Assembly: GCF_014697475.1 (NCBI RefSeq)
Contig: NZ_JACJRV010000001.1
Coordinates: 248,001 to 312,000, forward strand
DNA length: 64,000 nucleotides
Reading direction: 5' to 3'
Source: Nostoc sp. FACHB-152
GTDB lineage: Bacteria > Cyanobacteriota > Cyanobacteriia > Cyanobacteriales > Nostocaceae
The position numbers were made by a program, and so were the translations under genes. Below the pieces are notes generated by a model that saw nothing but the letters and a program-made list of their open reading frames with translations, made no database searches and had not been told where the DNA came from. The stretch's first letter is position 1; each line of letters opens with the position of its first letter. Shown here piece by piece: positions 17,280-26,247 of this stretch.

Positions 17280-17575
17280 TTTTACAAGACTCCTGGAAAG
17301 AACAATAAAGTCTTATACCCTTAGACACTGATATGTCGATAATGTTACCCACAATATTGACCTATTGGCTATTTTAAAGACAAAGTAATTAATGAAGGGA
17401 GTAGGGAATGGGGAATAGGGAATAGGGACGGGAAAAAAGTCTTCCCAAGACCTAGCATCTAATACTCAGTAACTAATCCCTGATACGTTTTACTTAATAA
17501 ATTAATAATGCTAAAAACATTGCACATATGAAAGAGGCTGACTGTTACGATAAAAGCACTAATGGAGTTGTGGTA
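17280..17575. other. Intergenic region upstream of thiE
   Basis: About 300 bases between divergent genes. It contains a low-complexity G/A tract (GGGAATAGGGAATAGGGA, near 17411-17428) of the kind scattered between Nostocales genes. No thiamine pyrophosphate riboswitch core was recognised. Confidence 0.5.
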
Positions 17576-18646
17576 ATGGTCGAGCCGTATAGCCAAAAAG
17601 AGCAAATACAGCAAATTGTTTACCGCATATTAGATGCTAATTTAGACCGCGCTCGTGAAGGCTTACGCATCATCGAGGAGTGGTGTCGTTTTGGTTTAAA
17701 TAATGCCCAGTTAGCTGGGGAATGTAAATACCTGCGACAAGACTTGGCTAAATGGCATACGGCGGAAATACGGGCGGCACGAGATACACTAGGGGATGCT
17801 GGCACGGATTTGTCACACCCTCAAGAAGAACAACGCTCTGGTATTAAGTCTTTGTTGCAAGCAAACTTTTGCCGTGTCCAAGAAGCGTTGCGGGTGTTGG
17901 AAGAATACGGCAAGCTACATAGCTCAAACATGGGAAAAGCTTGTAAGCAGATGCGCTATCGAGTTTATACCCTAGAAACTAATTTGATGGGTTATCAGCG
18001 ACATCAATTGCTGTGGCGATCGCATTTATATCTGGTAACATCTCCGTCAGAAACTTTGTTAGATACGGTAGAATCTGCACTCAAAGGCGGATTGACTCTG
18101 GTACAGTACCGCGATAAGAATACTGATGATACTGTGCGGCTGGAACAAGCAACAAAACTGAGGCAGTTATGTCATGCTTACGGCGCACTGTTGATTATGA
18201 ACGATCGCGTAGACTTGGCTTTAGCGGTAGATGCTGATGGTGTACATCTAGGACAACAGGATATACCAATCGCTCTGGCGCGGCAATTATTGGGGCCTCA
18301 GCGCTTAATTGGTCGTTCCACCACTAATGCGGAAGAAATGCAAAAGGCGATTGCGGAAGGTGCCGATTATATCGGTGTCGGCCCTGTTTACGAAACTCCG
18401 ACAAAATTAGGTAAAGCTGCGGCTGGCTTAGAATATGTCCGGTACGCCGTCCAAAATAGTTCTATTCCCTGGTTTGCCATTGGTGGGATCGATGCCAATA
18501 ATATCAATGATGTTATTGATGCCGGAGCCGAACGCGTAGCAGTGGTGCGATCGCTCATGCAGGCTGAACAACCAACTCTAGTCACTCAATATTTACTGTC
18601 TCAGCTGAATCGGATCAAACCACAACCAGAAATTACACACAATTAA
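17576..18646 (+). CDS. thiE: Thiamine-phosphate synthase with N-terminal ThiD2-type domain
   Basis: Joins the pyrimidine and thiazole moieties to make thiamine phosphate; cytoplasmic, 356 residues. The C-terminal ~210 residues are a TIM-barrel ThiE: LYLVTSPSETL, the QYRDKN pyrophosphate loop, MNDRVDLALAVDADGVHLGQ, GRSTTNAEEM, GVGPVYETPTK, and AIGGIDANN. The N-terminal ~140 residues (RILDANLDRAREGLRIIEEW and a second copy-like VQEALRVLEEYG) are the helical extension typical of cyanobacterial ThiE, classed as ThiD2 in domain collections. The start is ATG 17576, with GGAG eight bases upstream; an upstream ATG at 17528 lacks a site. thiS follows 46 bases later, so the two are probably cotranscribed. 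Confidence 0.96.
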   Translation: MVEPYSQKEQIQQIVYRILDANLDRAREGLRIIEEWCRFGLNNAQLAGECKYLRQDLAKWHTAEIRAARDTLGDAGTDLSHPQEEQRSGIKSLLQANFCRVQEALRVLEEYGKLHSSNMGKACKQMRYRVYTLETNLMGYQRHQLLWRSHLYLVTSPSETLLDTVESALKGGLTLVQYRDKNTDDTVRLEQATKLRQLCHAYGALLIMNDRVDLALAVDADGVHLGQQDIPIALARQLLGPQRLIGRSTTNAEEMQKAIAEGADYIGVGPVYETPTKLGKAAAGLEYVRYAVQNSSIPWFAIGGIDANNINDVIDAGAERVAVVRSLMQAEQPTLVTQYLLSQLNRIKPQPEITHN

Positions 18647-18692
18647 GTGCTGAGTTAAAAATACTAGCCCCTAGTCCCTTTTTCAAAAATTT

Positions 18693-18905
18693 ATGTCCGA
18701 GCAAATTAGTCTTCAGGTAAATGGGGAAACGCGCAGTTGTTCATCCCAAACTCCTTTACCCGATTTACTGCAACAGTTGGGTTTTAATCCCCGCTTAGTA
18801 GCGGTGGAGTATAACGGTGAAATTTTGCATCGCCAATTTTGGTCACAAACTACCGTACAACCAGGCGATCGCTTGGAGGTAGTCACCATTGTTGGCGGTG
18901 GTTAA
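18693..18905 (+). CDS. thiS: Sulfur carrier protein ThiS
   Basis: A 70-residue ubiquitin-like protein that carries sulfur as a C-terminal thiocarboxylate for thiazole formation by ThiG. Seen: beta-grasp pattern ISLQVNGETR..LPDLLQQLGF, the conserved VAVEYNGEILHR, GDRLEVVTIVGGG, and the essential Gly-Gly end. It directly follows thiE. It overlaps the convergent glycosyltransferase gene by 4 bases. ThiG, ThiF and ThiO are not in the window. Confidence 0.96.
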   Translation: MSEQISLQVNGETRSCSSQTPLPDLLQQLGFNPRLVAVEYNGEILHRQFWSQTTVQPGDRLEVVTIVGGG

Positions 18906-20113
18906 TTTTCTTGATAAAGCATCCGGTGAAGAGTTTTGCGCCTAGCTAATTCTTTACCTTTGCGACCTAATTGTTCTCGCAATTGCTGGTCTTGACACAA
19001 GCGTTTAAAGGCGTGAAAAACTTCGTACCCAGATTGAGGATTCACTAGTAAGCCATTTTCTTCATGACTAACTACTTCAATCACAGAACCATTACGCGAA
19101 GCAATTACAGGCTTACCAAAGTAGCTTGCTTCTAAATATGTCACACCAAAACCCTCAATAAATCTAGCTTTGGCATCATTCAAAGTCAGCATGGCAAAGA
19201 TATCACAAGCAGCATAGTAGCCTGCTAATTCCCTTTCTGGGACATAACCAGCAAAGTGTACTCGCCCATCTACACGCAGGCGTTGTGCTAGAGTTTGCAG
19301 TTCTGATTCACAAGGGCCTTGACCGCAAATGATGTAATGAACATCCACTCCAATAGTCAGTAATAACGGTAAATTCTCAATAACGCGCTCAAAGCTTTTA
19401 TGTTTTACCAGCCGTCCGACAGAAAGGATGACAACTGCTGTTTCTGGAATATTGTAAGTTTGACGCACCTGCACCCGTAAATCATCCAGATTGCTGTGGT
19501 TGGGACTGACACCAAATTTCTCTGGTCTCATTACAGGATGAATTACATGGGTGGGGGTTTGTAAGCGGAAATTATTTCTTAAATAATCTCTTGTAAAAGA
19601 ACTGTTACAAACAATGCCAGTGGCGCGTGTCAATGTTAATTTAAAGAGCGATCGCCACACAGGATTGCCTAATCCAGAGCGAATATCATTCCCATGTAAA
19701 TAAATAAAAAAACGGATAGGTAAAAGATAGCTCAATAATAAAAGTGAAGGAAATTCGTAGCCATGTCCCCATTCAATATAACGATAGTGATAGCGGAAAT
19801 AAAGTTTGATCGCTAGCACAAATGACGAGACTAAATTAATCAGTGGCTTAAACAAGTTCGCCCAAAAATTACCTAGCCAGTCTTGAAAACTTGGCCAACG
19901 ATAGATAGGGAACTGTTGAGTCTGATCAAACTTTTTGTCACCTGCACAACTGGCAGTTAAAACAATTACGCGCTCTGGATCTTGAAGACAACGATTATAG
20001 AGATATTCCCCTATAACGGCCTCTTTTGGTAAGAACAAACGCGATATAACTAGAATATCTGGATATGCATCTTTTTCTCTGACAGTTGTTGCTAGTTGAG
20101 AAATATGTTCCAT
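18902..20113 (-). CDS. Glycosyltransferase family 4
   Basis: A 403-residue GT-B retaining glycosyltransferase. Seen: an N-terminal acceptor domain with LPKEAVIGEYLYN, then the GT4 donor domain with ILSVGRLVKHKSFERVIENL (about residues 226-245), YIICGQGPCESEL, HFAGYVPERELAGYYAACDI, and the sugar-nucleotide motif E-x7-E in EGFGVTYLEASYFGKPVIAS. Donor and acceptor sugars cannot be told. It is alone here, with a 1.4-kb gene-free upstream region, and is not near the large polysaccharide locus at 45-64 kb. It overlaps thiS tail-to-tail by 4 bases. Confidence 0.92.
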   Translation of the reverse strand: MEHISQLATTVREKDAYPDILVISRLFLPKEAVIGEYLYNRCLQDPERVIVLTASCAGDKKFDQTQQFPIYRWPSFQDWLGNFWANLFKPLINLVSSFVLAIKLYFRYHYRYIEWGHGYEFPSLLLLSYLLPIRFFIYLHGNDIRSGLGNPVWRSLFKLTLTRATGIVCNSSFTRDYLRNNFRLQTPTHVIHPVMRPEKFGVSPNHSNLDDLRVQVRQTYNIPETAVVILSVGRLVKHKSFERVIENLPLLLTIGVDVHYIICGQGPCESELQTLAQRLRVDGRVHFAGYVPERELAGYYAACDIFAMLTLNDAKARFIEGFGVTYLEASYFGKPVIASRNGSVIEVVSHEENGLLVNPQSGYEVFHAFKRLCQDQQLREQLGRKGKELARRKTLHRMLYQEN

Positions 20114-21497
20114 GTTAACTTGGGTAACTTTAACTTAAAAATTTGTAATTATGAATGCTAAAGTTAAGTGAGAGTGCAGCTAATCACAGTTACCAACTCG
20201 GTTGCACCTTTGCTGGTTGATGTTGCCACTCAAAATTTGCGATCGCAGAAACATCAACAGCCAGATTAAAGCATTTACTGACTTATTGGTAGTAATTACT
20301 ACTCATAAATTTCTGACTACTTTGTAGGCGATACTTTTACTCCAAGTAATTTTAATAAACCAATTGCTTTTCAACCCCTGATTCCTATTATTGCTATTTC
20401 TACTATATGTTGAGCAACAATTTATTGCTATGGCTACATTAGAAAATTTATTACCGTAAGAGCGAATTTCCCTGATGAAAGCCTTTTAACCAACATACAT
20501 TGTAAAAAGACCATACTGCCTATATATATTAGTTGCAGCTTTGTGAGAATAAATAAATTTTATTCTGTGGAAAAATTTATTTATTCTCACAAAGTAATAA
20601 CGTTGGTTGTTGTCAACCAAAAACTACTATATTTTTTACAAAATTTAATCAATTTATCCAGGTAAAATATATCAGCATCCATAATTACCACTCTGTTGTA
20701 TCGGGCTGTGAGAAGCATTTTTCTCAATCCTTATTTGAGTGAATGTATTTACCAAGCTTTAAAAATATTCTAGATCATTAAATATGGAGATTTAATACTT
20801 ATTTATATGAAGTATGTGTTAATTATATAGTTTGGTAACAATTACGGCAATTCAAATAATATCTACGAAACATAAATGGGCAATTATAGCCAAGGAAATT
20901 CAGAACAATAGCTATGCAAGATACTAAAAATAGTTAATAACGACAGATTAACCTAAGCCATGTACTAAGTGCAGCCAAAATGTTCAATAAATATGAGGGG
21001 CTAGAGAAAAAATTTTTCCATATTTGGTTGTGATACCAATTCTCTATAAGATGCGCCTAATTATTTTAGGACAGAGCAAATTGTTTCGATAAAACCTCAG
21101 CGCACCTCCGCGTTCCTTTGCGTTGCCAAAAGCTAGATTGAGCGCAGTGTCACCCAGAAATACTATGAGTAAAAAATACTAGCCTCTACTTCCTAGCCCC
21201 TAACTTCCCCCCTGCGCCAGATTTTAGGGAAATTATTAATTGATTCCAAAGTTCCTACGATAACCCATAGGTTGTAAGGTACGGTTATCTACTACAGAAA
21301 TCTCTCCTGCGTCTGCTGCGTATCTAGGATAAGACGCGGTAAATTGAAGATGTAGCAGCAACTTAATGATGTTACACAAAGCTACTGCCAATTAAATACT
21401 CGCTTACTAGTCGCGGGCTGGCATCAGCTACATACCGCAGAATCCTACCAGCATAGGATGCAATCATCAGCAATAAAATTTTTCAAGCGACTGTGTT
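20114..21497. other. 1.4-kb gene-free region
   Basis: No ORF here resembles a known protein. The region is A+T-rich and contains: a perfect 22-base inverted repeat (20539-20594); a half copy of the family 2 repeat starting ATACCAATTCTCTATAAGATG (from 21034) without the matching right end; a possible palindrome GATAACC..GGTTATC (21259-21289); and probable promoters for the genes at 20113 (-) and 21498 (+). The length is unusual for this window, so a non-coding RNA or a decayed gene is possible, but I see no direct evidence for either. Confidence 0.6.
20539..20594. repeat. Perfect 22-bp inverted repeat with 12-base loop
   Basis: 20539-20560 (CTTTGTGAGAATAAATAAAT then TT) is the exact reverse complement of 20573-20594. 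The loop is 20561-20572. No T-run follows on either strand, so this is not a classic terminator. Possible readings are a MITE remnant, a structured RNA or a protein-binding site. Confidence 0.9.
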
Positions 21498-22475
21498 ATG
21501 CGTAAAAAAATACAACAAACAATCAAACCTCTGTTAAAAACTGTCTTTGTCCTGGGCTTAGTTTTAGCTTTAGCACTAGGTCATGCTGACGGAGCGTTAG
21601 CTGCCCGCAGTGGTGGTCGTATTGGCGGGGGTTCGTTTAGAGTTCCTTCTAGCCGTACTTATACACCGCGCACATACGCACCTCCTGGTGGTGGCGGATA
21701 TTACGCGCCCTATCCTGGCGGTGGTTTTGGCTTTCCGTTCATACTTCCGTTTTGGGGTATTGGCGGAGGATTTGGCGGTCTATTTACGATTTTAATCTTT
21801 ATTGCGATCGCTAACTTTTTAGTCCAAAGTTTCCGTCGTGCTAGCAGTGGAGATGTTGAAGAAGTAGGTTACAGCAGCAACCCGAATGTTTCTGTAACTC
21901 GTTTGCAAGTTGGTTTGTTAGCTCAAGCCCGTGATTTGCAACCCGAACTCAACAAAATTGCCGAATTTGCTGATACCAACTCTCCCGAAGGCAGAGCAGA
22001 AGTTTTACAAGAAACTAGCCTAGCTTTACTCCGCCATCCTGAATATTGGGTATATGCAGGCGGTGGTACCGAACAAGCAAAGTTAAGTTCTGCTGAAGGT
22101 CAATTCAACCGTTTAGCACTGGCAGAACGCAGCAAATTTAGCGAAGAAACTCTTTCTAATTTCAATAACCAACTAAAAGCAGCTCGTACTCAAGATGCAT
22201 TGCCTTCTAGTGGTGAACTGGACAACCCAACACGTCTAATTAGCGAAGGCCCTGGGGAATACATCATTGTTACTTTGTTAGCAGCAACCTTAGGCAGATT
22301 TGAAATCCCAACTATCAACACCACAGATGACTTACGCCAAGCTTTGCGGCAAATTGGTAGTCTTCCTAGTGAGCAACTGTTAGCAATTGAAGTGCTGTGG
22401 ACTCCTCAAGCTGAAGGCGATACCTTAACTTCCGATGATTTGCTAGCAGAGTATCCCGATTTGAAAGTGGTATAA
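21498..22475 (+). CDS. DUF1517 family membrane protein
   Basis: A 325-residue protein of the cyanobacterial/chloroplast DUF1517 family. Seen: an N-terminal signal-like segment (TVFVLGLVLALALGHADGALA, about residues 15-35), a Gly/Pro/Tyr-rich stretch with short aromatic turns (about 38-80), a membrane helix (FTILIFIAIANFLVQSF), then a ~200-residue soluble domain with VTRLQVGLLAQARDLQ and EYIIVTLLAATLGRFEIP. The function is unknown. There is no strong ribosome-binding site, but the ATG is the natural family start. It is followed by a terminator at 22554-22594, so it is monocistronic. Confidence 0.93.
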   Translation: MRKKIQQTIKPLLKTVFVLGLVLALALGHADGALAARSGGRIGGGSFRVPSSRTYTPRTYAPPGGGGYYAPYPGGGFGFPFILPFWGIGGGFGGLFTILIFIAIANFLVQSFRRASSGDVEEVGYSSNPNVSVTRLQVGLLAQARDLQPELNKIAEFADTNSPEGRAEVLQETSLALLRHPEYWVYAGGGTEQAKLSSAEGQFNRLALAERSKFSEETLSNFNNQLKAARTQDALPSSGELDNPTRLISEGPGEYIIVTLLAATLGRFEIPTINTTDDLRQALRQIGSLPSEQLLAIEVLWTPQAEGDTLTSDDLLAEYPDLKVV

Positions 22476-22553
22476 CTCGGTTGCTGGGGTAATAACGTCT
22501 AAGTCCAAAATCAAGCGTTAGTTATTGCTCAATTTACAAAACTCAATTTTTAT

Positions 22554-22594
22554 AACCCGCTCAGGAGATTAAACCGTTCCTGTAAGCGGGTTTT
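22554..22594 (+). terminator. Terminator of the DUF1517 gene
   Basis: AACCCGC (22554-22560) pairs with GCGGGTT, with an inner stem CAGGA/TCCTG around an 11-base loop, followed by TTTT. It lies 79 bases after the stop codon. Confidence 0.75.
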
Positions 22595-22639
22595 ACAATA
22601 TAGAGAATTAGCTTTAGCCTTTCTCACAAACAAAAAACT

Positions 22640-22864
22640 ATGAGCCAAGCTTTAACCAAACCCATAACATTTGATGAATTTATCGAATGGTATCCTAATG
22701 ATAATAAATGGTATGAATTGCATAGAGGAGTATTTTTTGAAATGCCACCTCCAACAGGAGAACATGAAAAAGTTATCGCGTTTTTGTCGCGGAAGTTAAG
22801 TGATACCAATTCAAATAATGTTTGCGACGGATACCCCACCCGCCTGACGGCACCCTGCCCTTGA
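22640..22864 (+). pseudogene. Uma2-family endonuclease gene, 3' end destroyed by a MITE
   Basis: The first 54 codons (22640-22801) are a normal Uma2/DUF820 N-terminus: MSQALTKPITFDEFIEWYPN and then YELHRGVFFEMPPPTGEHEK. The frame then enters the inverted-repeat element at 22803-22919 and stops at 22864 after 20 residues of unrelated sequence. The family is about 190 residues long and its catalytic PD-(D/E)xK region is absent here and is not recognisable after the element. It is therefore a truncated, presumably inactive copy. An intact paralogue is at 31377. Confidence 0.85.
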
Positions 22865-22919
22865 AAGGGGTTGGGGAGGGGTCTTATTTATGTGTCGCAT
22901 TCTTTTTTCAAATTGGTAT
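22803..22919. repeat. MITE-like repeat family 2, copy 1 (inserted in Uma2)
   Basis: A 117-base element with terminal inverted repeats. Left: ATACCAATTCAAATAATG then TTTGCGAC. The right end read on the other strand is ATACCAATTTGAAAAAAG then AATGCGAC. About 20 of the first 26 positions match. The interior contains the C-rich/G-rich pair CCCTGCCCTT / AAAGGGG. No ORF of its own. Confidence 0.85.
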
Positions 22920-22959
22920 GAGATTAAAAATTGTCTGTCTATGGGCATTAGCTAATCAA

Positions 22960-23868
22960 TCAACTATTATCCTGAACAACATCTAATATTCCTTGATCGC
23001 CATCTAAAATTACTGGTACGCCTACTGGTAATGTGGCATTTTGTTCGCCGTGACCAAAGGGTAAATCAGAGACAATCGGAATACCTAAATCACCCAAGCG
23101 ATCGCGCAAAACTTCCTCTACACTAAAGCTAGGTACGTTTGCTGGGGGTTCACAACGAGTAAAACCACCTAAAGCAATTCCCCGCACTTGTGATAAAAGT
23201 CCACTTAAACGCCACTGTGTCAACATCCGGTCAATGCGATAAGGTGCTTCTGTCACATCTTCAAAAGCCAAAATCACATCCTCGAAATCAGGTTGCAGTG
23301 GTGTGCTTAACAAGTGAGTAGCGACAGTCAAATTCCCAGGAAGCAAAATCCCAGTCGCCACACCCCCACCCCAGCCACAACCTTTGAGAGTGTCTACCGA
23401 TCGCCCTTCTACCCAATTAAACAATCTAGTGATTGACCAATCTGGTTCATTGGCAAAAGTCGTCAGTACAGGCCCATGAACGCTAGAAATCCCGACCTTG
23501 TACAGACTCCACAACAGGGCGGTAATATCAGAAAAGCCAATCAGCCACTTGGGATCTGTGGAGTTGGTTTGCCAATCCCAACTTTCTAAAATGCGGGTGC
23601 TACCAAAACCGCCTCTAGCACAGAGAATTCCGCTACAATCAGGGTCTTGCCAAGCAGCAGCTAACTGATGGCGGCGCATTTCATCTTTATCAGCTAAATA
23701 GCCCCAACTTTGGTCAATATTAGAACTAATTTCGACGCGATAACCACGCGATCGCCAAAGTTCTATACTCCGATTAAAAGCATCAAACTCTCGCAAAGCA
23801 CCACTAGGCGCGATAACTCGTAACAAGTCGCCAGGTTTTAAGGGTGCAGGTAAAATTGTCGATTTCAT
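22960..23868 (-). CDS. ldcA: LD-carboxypeptidase (peptidase S66, muramoyltetrapeptide carboxypeptidase)
   Basis: Cleaves the terminal D-Ala from peptidoglycan tetrapeptides during murein recycling; cytoplasmic family, 302 residues, full length. Seen: N-terminal LKPGDLLRVIAPSG, the nucleophile region ARGGFGSTR..WLIGFSDITALL with the catalytic Ser, the glutamate in LAFEDVTEAPYRIDRML, and the catalytic His in PFGHGEQNATLPVG. All three members of the Ser-Glu-His triad are therefore present. The gene stands alone, its 3' end facing the broken Uma2 gene and a MITE. No ribosome-binding site decides the start, but the Met matches the family N-terminus. Confidence 0.94.
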   Translation of the reverse strand: MKSTILPAPLKPGDLLRVIAPSGALREFDAFNRSIELWRSRGYRVEISSNIDQSWGYLADKDEMRRHQLAAAWQDPDCSGILCARGGFGSTRILESWDWQTNSTDPKWLIGFSDITALLWSLYKVGISSVHGPVLTTFANEPDWSITRLFNWVEGRSVDTLKGCGWGGGVATGILLPGNLTVATHLLSTPLQPDFEDVILAFEDVTEAPYRIDRMLTQWRLSGLLSQVRGIALGGFTRCEPPANVPSFSVEEVLRDRLGDLGIPIVSDLPFGHGEQNATLPVGVPVILDGDQGILDVVQDNS

Positions 23869-24324
23869 TAATGAACTTTTTCAGCAATTAGAATTTAAGA
23901 ATTACAGAACTCCAACTATACAACCATAAATAAACAGTATTGTCATGTTGAGCTTATCAAAGTGCTGTTGTTTACTTTTGATACCATTTCTACGTAAAGA
24001 TGCACTAAATATTTATCAACAAACCGCCAAGAACTCCAAGCAAGAGCGAAACTAATTAAGTGCAAGTTTATAGAGAATTGGTATGAGCAAAAAAACTTGT
24101 TAAGCAATCAGGTTAAATTAAAGTTAAATTTGGATTAACTAAAGTCAGTAAATTCGCTTTTATTGGACAGCGATCGCACTCACCACCAAACCAGCTAGAA
24201 TCTATAAATTTGCTCAAGCAGCCTAAAGATTTATGATTACTTTTTGGGAAAAATAAATCTAGCAGTACCACTTTTTTATACTTCTGCTTTGAAACCATTA
24301 TCTAAAGGGCAAAGGATTGATATT
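23869..24324. other. Gene-free region between ldcA and a histidine kinase
   Basis: About 455 bases. It holds a family 2 MITE-like element (23981-24084) and the presumed promoters of the two divergent genes. A TTG-started extension of the kinase frame reaches 24244 but shows no domain similarity. No other gene is supported. Confidence 0.6.
23981..24084. repeat. MITE-like repeat family 2, copy 2
   Basis: A 104-base element. Left end ATACCATTTCTACGTAAAGA then TGCACTAAAT; the right end read on the other strand is ATACCAATTCTCTATAAACT then TGCACTTAAT. The outermost ATACCA(A/T)TT is shared with copy 1 and with the half copy at 21034, while the inner sequence differs, so these are related but distinct subfamilies. 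Confidence 0.75.
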
Positions 24325-25710
24325 ATGCTGGCTATGCATAGCACGACCAATGCTAACAATCTGAACTTGCAACTAGAATCAAGCCTACAAGAATTACCTA
24401 TGTGGGAAGTTCAGATTGAGCTACAATGCCCAGGAGGTGAGTTAATTAAACTCTTTGAACAAGAGCCTCTACTCCCAGGAATCATCGTAACTAGAAATCA
24501 GTGCTTTGTGGGAATGATTTCACGGCAGAAGTTTTTTGAACATATGAGTCGTCCCTATAGTTTTGGGTTATTCTCTAGACGACCACTTAAAAGCCTATAT
24601 AATTTTCTGAAGCCAGACTTTCTAATGCTACCTGGAGAATTCCCAATTGTCGAAGCGACTAAAAAAGCATTACAGAGATCATTCAATTTAGTTTATGAGC
24701 CAATTTTAGTAGCAACCTCATCAGGAAAATACGGATTAGTTGACTTTCATCAACTATTGTTAGCTTACTCTCAAATTTATGCTCTCACTCTAACTAAACT
24801 ACAACTGGTTGAAGAACAATCAAAAATTGCTAAAGCAGGTTTTCGAGATTTACAACACAACTATACCCGACTACTACAAAATGAAAAAATGGCAGCCTTG
24901 GGACAACTAGTTGCTGGTATTGCCCACGAAATTAATAATCCCGTTAACTTTATTGCAGGTAATATTGTCCATAGCATTGATTATACAGAAAGCTTACTAG
25001 AGTTAATTAGCTTATACCAACAACATTATCCGAAGCCAGTTCAAGAGATTCAAGCTAAAATTTCCGAAATTGATCTAAATTATGTAACAGCAGATTTTCC
25101 TAATTTGCTAGCGTCCATGAAATATGGATGCGATCGCATCGAAGAGATTGTTAAATCATTGCGTAATTTTTCGCGCCTTGATGAAGCTGATAAAAAAATA
25201 GTTGATATCCATGAAGGTATGGATAGCACTTTACTAATTTTACGCAGTCGTTTCAAAGAAGAAATCAACGGTAAAAGAATTACGCTTGTGAAAGAGTATG
25301 GAAACATACCCTTGATAGAATGTTATCCTGGACTACTCAACCAGGTATTTATGAATATTGTAGCGAATGCTATTGATGCTCTAGTTGAGAATTTTCCATC
25401 TTCAAGTTTAAAGTGTAATTTACCACAGAATAACCCGACAATTTGCATCCGAACCGAACTTACCAACGACCAATACGTCAAAATTTGCATTGCCGATAAT
25501 GGTATTGGCATTGCAGAAGACATTCAAAAGCATTTGTTCGATCCATTTTTTACTACTAAACCTGTCGGGAAAGGGACAGGTTTAGGATTATCTATTAGCT
25601 ATCAAATTGTTGTGGAAAAACATCGTGGACAATTAAACTGTCTATCCACTTTAGGAAAAGGCACTGAGTTTATTATTACAATCCCGGTAACAGCTCCGAA
25701 TTTTCAGTAA
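24325..25710 (+). CDS. Soluble histidine kinase with CBS-like N-terminal sensor
   Basis: A 461-residue cytoplasmic kinase without membrane helices. The N-terminal ~150 residues resemble paired CBS-type domains found at the front of some cyanobacterial signalling proteins: LFEQEPLLPGIIVTRNQCFV, SRPYSFGLFSRRPLKSL, VYEPILVATSSGKYGLVDFH. CBS pairs bind adenine nucleotides, which suggests energy-state sensing (inference). The kinase core follows: H-box AGIAHEINNPVNF, N-box NQVFMNIVANAIDAL, G1 ADNGIGI, F-box DPFFTT, G2 GKGTGLGLSISYQIV. The start at ATG 24325 has AGGA eight bases upstream and is preferred over a TTG at 24244. There is no receiver or neighbouring regulator. Paralogous to the kinase at 12754-14982. 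Confidence 0.9.
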   Translation: MLAMHSTTNANNLNLQLESSLQELPMWEVQIELQCPGGELIKLFEQEPLLPGIIVTRNQCFVGMISRQKFFEHMSRPYSFGLFSRRPLKSLYNFLKPDFLMLPGEFPIVEATKKALQRSFNLVYEPILVATSSGKYGLVDFHQLLLAYSQIYALTLTKLQLVEEQSKIAKAGFRDLQHNYTRLLQNEKMAALGQLVAGIAHEINNPVNFIAGNIVHSIDYTESLLELISLYQQHYPKPVQEIQAKISEIDLNYVTADFPNLLASMKYGCDRIEEIVKSLRNFSRLDEADKKIVDIHEGMDSTLLILRSRFKEEINGKRITLVKEYGNIPLIECYPGLLNQVFMNIVANAIDALVENFPSSSLKCNLPQNNPTICIRTELTNDQYVKICIADNGIGIAEDIQKHLFDPFFTTKPVGKGTGLGLSISYQIVVEKHRGQLNCLSTLGKGTEFIITIPVTAPNFQ

Positions 25711-25791
25711 AGCTTGCAAATTTTAACTAAATTATGTCAGGATAACTCTGCACTAACTTTATTAGTATTTGTTTTAGCCAGTAAAAGTTTT

Positions 25792-26247
25792 ATGACCAGA
25801 AGATTGAAATTGAGCATGATTATGCTAGCAAGTTTGGGAAATTTTGCCTTGCCATCGAATGCTATGGCAAATTTTGACGGTAATCTCACCATAGAAATTG
25901 ATGGTTTGAAAAACAAACAGGGGCAAGTCTGCGCCAGCATATATAATAGCAGTCAAGGATTTCCTGGCGATGGCGATCGCGTATTGCAAAGAGAGTGTAG
26001 CAAAATTACTGACACGCCTGTAACATTGACCTTCACGAACTTAAAAGCAGGTAACTACGCCGTCGCTGTCATGCACGACGAAAATAACGACCTCAAGGTT
26101 AATCTTAATGATCTTGGTATGCCTCTCGAAGGCTTTGGATTTTCCCAAAACCCAGAAATTCGTAACAGTGCGCCTAAATTTAGCGAAGCTGCTGTTTTTA
26201 TTGCAGGTGCCAATACCAGTATCAAAATTCAGATGAAATATTTATAA
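25792..26247 (+). CDS. DUF2141 exported protein
   Basis: A 151-residue protein. It has a signal peptide (basic MTRRLK, hydrophobic core, cleavage after SNAMA at about residue 26) and then a DUF2141 beta-sandwich: LTIEIDGLKNKQGQVCASIY, LKAGNYAVAVMHDENNDLKV, GMPLEGFGFS. The conserved HDENND motif suggests calcium or another metal, but no function is established. The ATG at 25792 is chosen because it begins a proper signal peptide; a TTG at 25714 would add 26 residues. It lies 81 bases after the kinase and overlaps the convergent gene at 26242 by 6 bases. Confidence 0.88.
   Translation: MTRRLKLSMIMLASLGNFALPSNAMANFDGNLTIEIDGLKNKQGQVCASIYNSSQGFPGDGDRVLQRECSKITDTPVTLTFTNLKAGNYAVAVMHDENNDLKVNLNDLGMPLEGFGFSQNPEIRNSAPKFSEAAVFIAGANTSIKIQMKYL

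Noticed and set aside
17395-17575. Possible thiamine pyrophosphate riboswitch before thiE
   Set aside because: The core motifs (CUGAGA and the CCUGAUC..AUGCCGxCG part) were not found; only a low-complexity G/A tract is present.
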